Positions 31,440 through 36,004 of a DNA stretch of 36,004 nt are shown in pieces. Every line of letters starts with the position of its first letter. The stretch's first letter is position 1. Source of the stretch: CAZDGV01 sp964505195 (GTDB taxonomy: Bacteria > Bacteroidota > Bacteroidia > Chitinophagales > Chitinophagaceae); assembly GCA_964505195.1 (NCBI GenBank), contig CAZDGV010000015.1, positions 1-36,004 of the forward strand, written 5' to 3'. The notes below the pieces were generated by a model. It saw only the letters and a program-made list of their open reading frames with translations. It made no database searches and was not told the DNA's origin. The position numbers and the translations under genes are program-made.

Positions 31440-33535
31440 ATGATGAAGTATATCCATTCCTTGGCAACTATGCTGCTGTTGATGATGCATGCAGCAGCAC
31501 AAACGCCGCACAGCTCCGCCTCCGGCGCCTGGCAGCAGAAAGTGAAGTACAATATGGACATCCGCATGGATGTACAAAAAAATCAGTTTATCGGTAAGCA
31601 GCGACTTGAATACACCAACCAGTCGCCCGATACACTTACGCGTCTTTTCTATCATTTGTACTGGAATGCGTTTCAGCCTAACAGCATGATGGATGTGCGC
31701 AGCAGGGAGTTGGGTAAAAAAACCGTGAACAACCGGCCCGATTGGGATGCGCGGGTGAAAGACCGCATCGAGCAACTCAAGCCCGATGAAATCGGCTATC
31801 AAAAAGTACTGAGCTTTAAAATGAATGGTGTGGCTCAAACATATAAAGTGCATGAAACCATTCTGGAAGTAATCTTAAGCAAGCCCATCCTGCCGCGCAG
31901 TAAAGCAGTGCTGGAAATGGATTTCGAGGCACAGGTGCCAGTACAAATTCGCCGCAGCGGTCGCGATAATGCAGAAGGTATTCGCTATAGTATGAGTCAG
32001 TGGTATCCCAAAATTTGCGCTTACGATCAGGAAGGTTGGCATCCTACACCCTATATCGCCCGTGAGTTTCACGGAGAGTGGGGTGATTTCAGCGTAAAAA
32101 TTACTATCGACAGCAGCTATGTATTAGGCGGTACCGGCTACTTACAAAATGCACAACAGATTGGTCATGGTTATGAAGCGCCCGGCACCAAAGTCGTGCG
32201 TCCTGCAGGCAATATGCTCACCTGGCATTTTGAAGCACCCAACGTACACGACTTTATGTGGGCGGCTGATCCGGAATACACGCATATTTCCAAGCAGGTG
32301 AATGGCGTTACGCTGCATGTTTTCTATGAACCACGCAATGCAAGGGAAGACAGCGCCTGGCGCGACGTACTCTATGCCACAGAAAAAGTGTTGCCTTATA
32401 TCGAACAGCGTTTTGGAAAATATCCATACAAACAATATTCATTTATTCAGGGTGGTGATGGTGGTATGGAATATGCCATGAGCACCCTGCTCAAAGGTCC
32501 CGGACTGGGCACCGTTTTTCATGAATGGATGCACACCTGGTATCAGTTTTTAATGGCGACCAATGAAAGTCTGTATCCCTGGATGGATGAAGGCTTCACC
32601 AGCTGGGCAGAAAGCGAAGTGTCGGCCTGGTATTATGCCAACCATGCTGCCTTATCGCCCTACACCAATGAGCGACAAAAAGCGCAGCAGCAAACTAATT
32701 TCCAGCGCTCCGTGGAACAGCTTCCTGTCAACCATGCCGATGCTTATGCCGGATATTTCGCGCTTGCAAAAAGCGGTAGGGAAGAACCGATGACCACTCA
32801 TGCAGACCATTACGAAACCAATTTTGCCTACAGCGTTGCTTCTTATTCAAAAGGAGAAGTGTTTCTGGAGCAGCTCGGTTATATCATGGGCGCAGCAGCA
32901 CGCGATAAAGTGTTGCAGGAATATTATCGTCAGTGGAGCTTCCGCCACCCCGATGTGCTTTCCTTTATTCGCATTGCAGAGAAAGTAGGGAATATGAAGC
33001 TCGATTGGTACCGTGAATATTGGGTGAATACCACCAAAACCATCGATTATGCCATTGATAGTTTATGGGAAGAAGGAGGTGTAACAAAAATTCGCTTGCG
33101 CCGCAACGGACTCATGCCGATGCCGGTGGATGTGCATCTGCGCTTCAGCGACGGTACTGCCGAAATGCATTATGTGCCGCTCTATCTTATGTTCGGTGCA
33201 AAAGCACNNNNNNNNNNNNNNNNNNNNNNNNNNNNNNNNNNNNNNNNNNNNNNNNNNNNNNNNNNNNNNNNNNNNNNNNNNNNNNNNNNNNNNNNNNNNN
33301 NNNNNNNGGTACTGCCGAAATGCATTATGTGCCGCTCTATCTTATGTTCGGTGCAAAAGCACAGGAAGATATGAGCATGCCTTTTAAAACTTACGAAAGC
33401 TGGAAGTGGACACATCCTACCTATGTAATTGAAACAACGCGCAAGTTGCGCGAGCTCAACCTTGTAGAAATCGATCCTTCACAACGCATGGCCGATGTGG
33501 AACGACGAAATAACAAACTGGAATTAAAATGGTAA
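31440..33535 (+). CDS. M1 family metallopeptidase (secreted), interrupted by a false assembly gap
   Basis: Collapsing the 155-base artefact (100 N plus one 55-base copy) gives one 646-residue frame ending at the TAA at 33533-33535; 1941 bases is an exact multiple of three. A signal peptide covers about 1-22 (IHSLATMLLLMMHAAAQ). The N-terminal saddle domain is followed by GGMEYAM, the M1 exopeptidase motif equivalent of GAMEN, and the zinc site HEWMH at 361-365 with the third ligand Glu384 (DEGFTSWAE), at the canonical spacing. It is expected to release N-terminal residues from peptides in the periplasm. Without collapse, gene callers will report two broken pieces. ATGs at 31440 and 31443 are both possible starts. 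Confidence 0.93.
33153..33362. repeat. 55-base exact duplication flanking the second gap (assembly artefact)
   Basis: 33153-33207 equals 33308-33362 base for base, ending at the N boundary. The copy length is the same as at the first gap, which a biological repeat would not predict. Both copies encode the same peptide of the M1 protein, which would be duplicated if the sequence were taken literally. Confidence 0.9.
33208..33307. other. assembly gap of 100 N inside the M1 peptidase gene
   Basis: Exactly 100 undetermined bases, flanked by identical 55-base sequences (33153-33207 and 33308-33362). As with the first gap, no sequence is likely to be missing. Confidence 0.95.
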
Positions 33536-33538
33536 ATC

Positions 33539-33562
33539 AAAGCCTCCTTCGGGAGGCTTTTT
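33539..33562 (+). terminator. intrinsic terminator of the M1 peptidase gene
   Basis: A nine-pair stem (AAAGCCTCC with GGAGGCTTT), a TTCG tetraloop and a T-run of five, starting 3 bases after the stop. With only three A on the left it is weaker in the opposite direction. Confidence 0.9.
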
Positions 33563-33604
33563 AATTGACTTTGAAAGGGGGATACTTTCGTAAAGGCGAT
33601 GGCG

Positions 33605-34252
33605 TTACTTTCGTACAAAGAGTACAAATTTTTCCTGAAAGAAAGGTTCGCTGAACATTTGCTCAATTTCCCAGGCCATGGGTTTTAGTCCGCTCTCGCT
33701 GATCTCTGCAGCCAAATCACCGCCTTTTAAACAGATGAGTCCGGGCCCCAGCATTTGTCCATCCACTTCCGCTTTCATGCTGTTCTCTGCTTTTTTCAAC
33801 AGCGGTTTGCCCCATTGCCATAAACTGCGCAGCGGAGCAACAGCGCGACTCACCGCAAAATCAAAAGATTGTTTCTGCGCTTCTTCTGCTCGCAAATGTG
33901 CAGCACGGATATTGGAAATGCCCGCTGCTTCTGCTACGGCTTCTACTACTTTTATTTTTTTACCGATACTATCGACCAGCAAAAATTCTACTTGAGGGAA
34001 AAAGATGGCCAGCGGTATGCCGGGAAAGCCGCCACCCGTGCCGATATCGATGATTTTGGTGCCTGGTGCAAATGAAAAAACGGCTGCGATGGCAAGTGAA
34101 TGCAAGACATGTTTTTCATAAAGACTGTCGATGTCTTTTCGTGAAATCACATTGATCTTTTCATTCCATTCGCGATACAAAGGCCCCAGCATTTCTAGCT
34201 GTCGCAGTTGCGTTGCACTGAAATCACTGAAATAGTGTAAGAGCCTTTCCAT
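33605..34252 (-). CDS. rsmG: 16S rRNA (guanine(527)-N7)-methyltransferase
   Basis: 215 residues from the ATG at 34252, which gives the Bacteroidota-type N-terminus MERLLHYFSDFS; an ATG five codons earlier (34267) would overlap the glycosyltransferase gene by 10 bases. YREWNEKINVISRKDI, the HVLHSL segment and SAM motif I DIGTGGGFPGIPLA identify RsmG (GidB). It makes m7G527 in 16S rRNA. The spacing of 5 bases after the upstream glycosyltransferase stop implies a shared message. Confidence 0.96.
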   Translation of the reverse strand: MERLLHYFSDFSATQLRQLEMLGPLYREWNEKINVISRKDIDSLYEKHVLHSLAIAAVFSFAPGTKIIDIGTGGGFPGIPLAIFFPQVEFLLVDSIGKKIKVVEAVAEAAGISNIRAAHLRAEEAQKQSFDFAVSRAVAPLRSLWQWGKPLLKKAENSMKAEVDGQMLGPGLICLKGGDLAAEISESGLKPMAWEIEQMFSEPFFQEKFVLFVRK

Positions 34253-34257
34253 ATTGT

Positions 34258-35385
34258 TTATTTCCACTGGGTGCCGGGTTTTCTAAATAATCCGTCTGCA
34301 AAAAGCAGGTAATAAAACCATTGCCAGATATCAAGCAGCGGAAAGATCCAAAATAAATCGTTTTCACGCAGCTTTCCCATGGTGCGAAAAGCGATGATGC
34401 CTTGCACGAATAGACGGAACCCGTAAATGGCAAGCGGTATCCAAAGATGATATAATAGCATTGAAACGATCAGTAGCGGATAAAACAACATATGCGAGGC
34501 TGCATACATCGATAAAAATACACGATGCGCTTGCTTGTAATACCGACTTGTGCTATAATGTCGAATTTTCTGCTGACGCCAGCTGCTCCAGCTGGTCTTC
34601 GGTTCAGAATAAGTAAAGGCTTCGGGATCGATGACGATCGCGGTATTTTTTCCGTTTGCTACGCGATTAATAAAAAGATCATCATCACCACCGGGAATTT
34701 GGTTGTGCATTGCAAAGCCCTTGTGATGAAAGAACAATCCTTTTTTATAGGAAAGGTTTCTTCCCACGCCCATATAAGGGAGGCCTGCAAGTGCATAAGA
34801 AAGGTACTGCAGGGCAGAGAGATATGTTTCGTAGCGAATCAGCTTGTTGAGCAATCCGGGTTTTTTTTCATAGCCCCCATAGCCCAGCACTACTTCAATT
34901 CCGTCATGGTGATAACCATCCTGCATGCGTTCTACCCAATGCTCCGAAGCTGGCTTACAGTCGGCATCGGTGAGCAGGAGCACTTCATATTTGGCTTCTT
35001 TAATACCGACAGACAGTGGAAATTTTTTCCCCTGAATCAAGCGTGCTTCCTGTTTCAATGCAATTGGTCGCAGTTGACGATAGGTTTTGGAAAGTTGTTC
35101 CAGCACATATTTCGAATCATCGAAAGAATTGTCATCTACCGCCACCACTTCGTAGGTGGTTTTATAATCTTGCGTACAAACCAGCGGCAAGTGTTCCGAA
35201 AGATTCTGTGCTTCATCGCGTGCGCAGATGACAACCGAAACCGGATGCTGTATGCTGCGCGCTTTCGCTGGCTTGCGATAAAAAGCAAGTCGCATAAAAA
35301 ACCAAAGCTGATAAAACAGCTGCACTGCTGCTACCAGGCAGAAGAGCAAAAAAATCCAGTTCCAACCGTTGAGTACCCATTGCAT
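34258..35385 (-). CDS. membrane-anchored family 2 glycosyltransferase
   Basis: 375 residues from the ATG at 35385. An N-terminal helix (about 8-31, IFLLFCLVAAVQLFYQLWFFM) precedes the GT-A domain: VSVVICARDEAQNL, VVAVDDNS, LLTDADCKP (the DxD-type site), GGDDDLFIN and Q-x2-KIRHYSTS, equivalent to the QxxRW motif of processive GT2 enzymes. Two or three further hydrophobic segments follow to the C-terminus. The sugar and acceptor are unknown; surface polysaccharide or glycolipid synthesis is plausible. An ATG at 35406 is in frame, but the promoter box at 35395-35402 lies between the two ATGs and favours 35385. Confidence 0.88.
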   Translation of the reverse strand: MQWVLNGWNWIFLLFCLVAAVQLFYQLWFFMRLAFYRKPAKARSIQHPVSVVICARDEAQNLSEHLPLVCTQDYKTTYEVVAVDDNSFDDSKYVLEQLSKTYRQLRPIALKQEARLIQGKKFPLSVGIKEAKYEVLLLTDADCKPASEHWVERMQDGYHHDGIEVVLGYGGYEKKPGLLNKLIRYETYLSALQYLSYALAGLPYMGVGRNLSYKKGLFFHHKGFAMHNQIPGGDDDLFINRVANGKNTAIVIDPEAFTYSEPKTSWSSWRQQKIRHYSTSRYYKQAHRVFLSMYAASHMLFYPLLIVSMLLYHLWIPLAIYGFRLFVQGIIAFRTMGKLRENDLFWIFPLLDIWQWFYYLLFADGLFRKPGTQWK

Positions 35386-35394
35386 AGTTGGCTG

Positions 35395-35402
35395 CGAAAA
35401 TA
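35395..35402 (-). promoter_or_regulatory. -7 promoter box before the glycosyltransferase gene
   Basis: On the minus strand TATTTTCG, one base off TAnnTTTG, ends 9 bases before the ATG at 35385. No clear -33 TTG is seen at 19-20 bases. Confidence 0.35.
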
Positions 35403-35486
35403 ACATACCCTGTACGATTCTCCTTAAAATTATAGCGCTGCTTGTATTTGGAACATTTGCTAAACACGCCTGCTGCGTATCTGCCT

Positions 35487-35494
35487 TATCTTTG
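35487..35494 (+). promoter_or_regulatory. -7 promoter box just before tgt
   Basis: TATCTTTG, an exact TAnnTTTG, ends 7 bases before the ATG at 35502. The nearest TTTG upstream (35456-35459) is 27 bases away, longer than normal. Confidence 0.45.
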
Positions 35495-35501
35495 CGCCAC
35501 C

Positions 35502-36004
35502 ATGCCCTCTTTACAGTTTCAGCTGCAACATACCGATACCGCAACACAGGCACGTGCAGGACGCATCACCACCGATCATGGCACCATTGAAACACCCATT
35601 TTCATGCCCGTGGGAACGGTTGGCAGTGTGAAGTCGCTCACCATCGCGCAGCTCAATGCCGATGTGAAAGCGCAGATCATTTTAGGCAATACCTATCATT
35701 TATATCTGCGTCCGGGTACCGAAGTGCTGGAGGCAGCAGGCGGACTGCATCGCTTCAACGGATGGCAGGGGCCCATCCTCACCGACAGCGGCGGCTATCA
35801 GGTGTTTTCACTTTCCGGCTCGCGCAAGATTACCGAAGAGGGAGTAGTGTTTCAAAGTCATATCGACGGCAGTAAGCATCTCTTTACACCCGAATCGGTG
35901 ATGGATATCCAGCGCAGCATCGGTGCCGATATTGTAATGGCGTTTGATGAATGTCCGCCTTACCCCAGCGATTATGCCTACGCCAAAAAATCGATGGAGC
36001 TCAC
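35502..36004 (+). CDS. tgt: queuine tRNA-ribosyltransferase, N-terminal part, cut by the window edge
   Basis: The first 167 residues are present. The order TDHGTIETPIFMPVGTVGSVK, LGNTYHLYLRPG, TDSGGYQVFSLS (with the conserved catalytic-region Asp95) and IVMAFDECPPYP is diagnostic for bacterial TGT. The enzyme swaps guanine 34 of GUN-anticodon tRNAs for the queuosine precursor preQ1. The zinc site and second catalytic aspartate lie beyond the window. It is divergent from the glycosyltransferase gene, with 116 bases between starts. Confidence 0.97.
   Translation, partial: MPSLQFQLQHTDTATQARAGRITTDHGTIETPIFMPVGTVGSVKSLTIAQLNADVKAQIILGNTYHLYLRPGTEVLEAAGGLHRFNGWQGPILTDSGGYQVFSLSGSRKITEEGVVFQSHIDGSKHLFTPESVMDIQRSIGADIVMAFDECPPYPSDYAYAKKSMEL

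Noticed and set aside
34525..35403. 292-codon plus-strand open frame antisense to the glycosyltransferase gene
   Set aside because: The minus-strand protein has all GT2 motifs; the antisense product has none and is of unlikely composition.
1..36004. CRISPR arrays, tRNA or rRNA genes, insertion sequences, prophage or a new defence system
   Set aside because: No regular spaced repeats, cloverleaf sequences, transposase or phage genes were seen; nearly all genes belong to known housekeeping families.

Overview
The window is a stretch of ordinary chromosome from a member of the Bacteroidota, most likely the Chitinophagaceae or a close family. The evidence is a type IX secretion C-terminal domain protein, Bacteroidota-type promoters (TTG, 19-20 bases, TAnnTTTG), weak or absent Shine-Dalgarno sites, and the family make-up: DUF2795 protein, DUF6089-like barrel, SemiSWEET, split-type PurS, and UvrA with a degenerate first zinc module. 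It is probably metagenome-assembled. Two runs of exactly 100 N are each flanked by an exact 55-base copy of the same sequence, as expected when a k=55 assembly graph is scaffolded across contigs that really overlap. Collapsing each copy restores one intact gene: the methionine-pathway PLP enzyme (1663-2996) and an M1 peptidase (31440-33535).

Layout. 1-375 is the tail of a sugar-dehydrogenase-like protein. 394-3297 is a minus-strand methionine unit: promoter, SAM-I riboswitch with terminator, cystathionine gamma-synthase family enzyme, homoserine dehydrogenase. 3502-6357 is uvrA, converging on an outer-membrane barrel gene. 7492-14066 is a long minus-strand block: elaA-like acetyltransferase and rarA, a four-helix membrane protein and aspS, a second membrane protein, dnaJ and grpE. 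14185-16746 holds a small lipoprotein, an RlmI-type rRNA methyltransferase, a sorting-domain-only T9SS protein and a peroxiredoxin. 16914-23530 is a plus-strand block: Nif3-like protein, zinc-ribbon coiled-coil protein, recN, fabI, SemiSWEET and GH20 hexosaminidase. 23576-27876 carries a DUF2795 protein, two ABC ATPases without permeases, a PduO-type adenosyltransferase, trpS and a deoxynucleoside kinase. 27877-28309 is the longest gene-free stretch, AT-rich with several hairpins and an operator-like dyad. 28310-33535 is pepP, pssA, purS, rsmI and the M1 peptidase. 33605-36004 is rsmG, a family 2 glycosyltransferase and the start of tgt.

Most genes are housekeeping: DNA repair and recombination (uvrA, rarA, recN), translation and RNA modification (aspS, trpS, rlmI-like, rsmI, rsmG, tgt), protein folding (grpE, dnaJ), lipid and nucleotide synthesis (fabI, pssA, purS, deoxynucleoside kinase) and peptide or amino-sugar breakdown. 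I found no defence system, prophage, transposon, CRISPR array, tRNA or rRNA. The points most worth a second look are the SAM-I riboswitch with a readable antiterminator, the two false gaps, the recurrent promoter boxes only 4-9 bases before start codons (likely leaderless messages), the T9SS sorting domain without a cargo domain, the SemiSWEET/GH20 overlap, and the structured AT-rich intergenic region.
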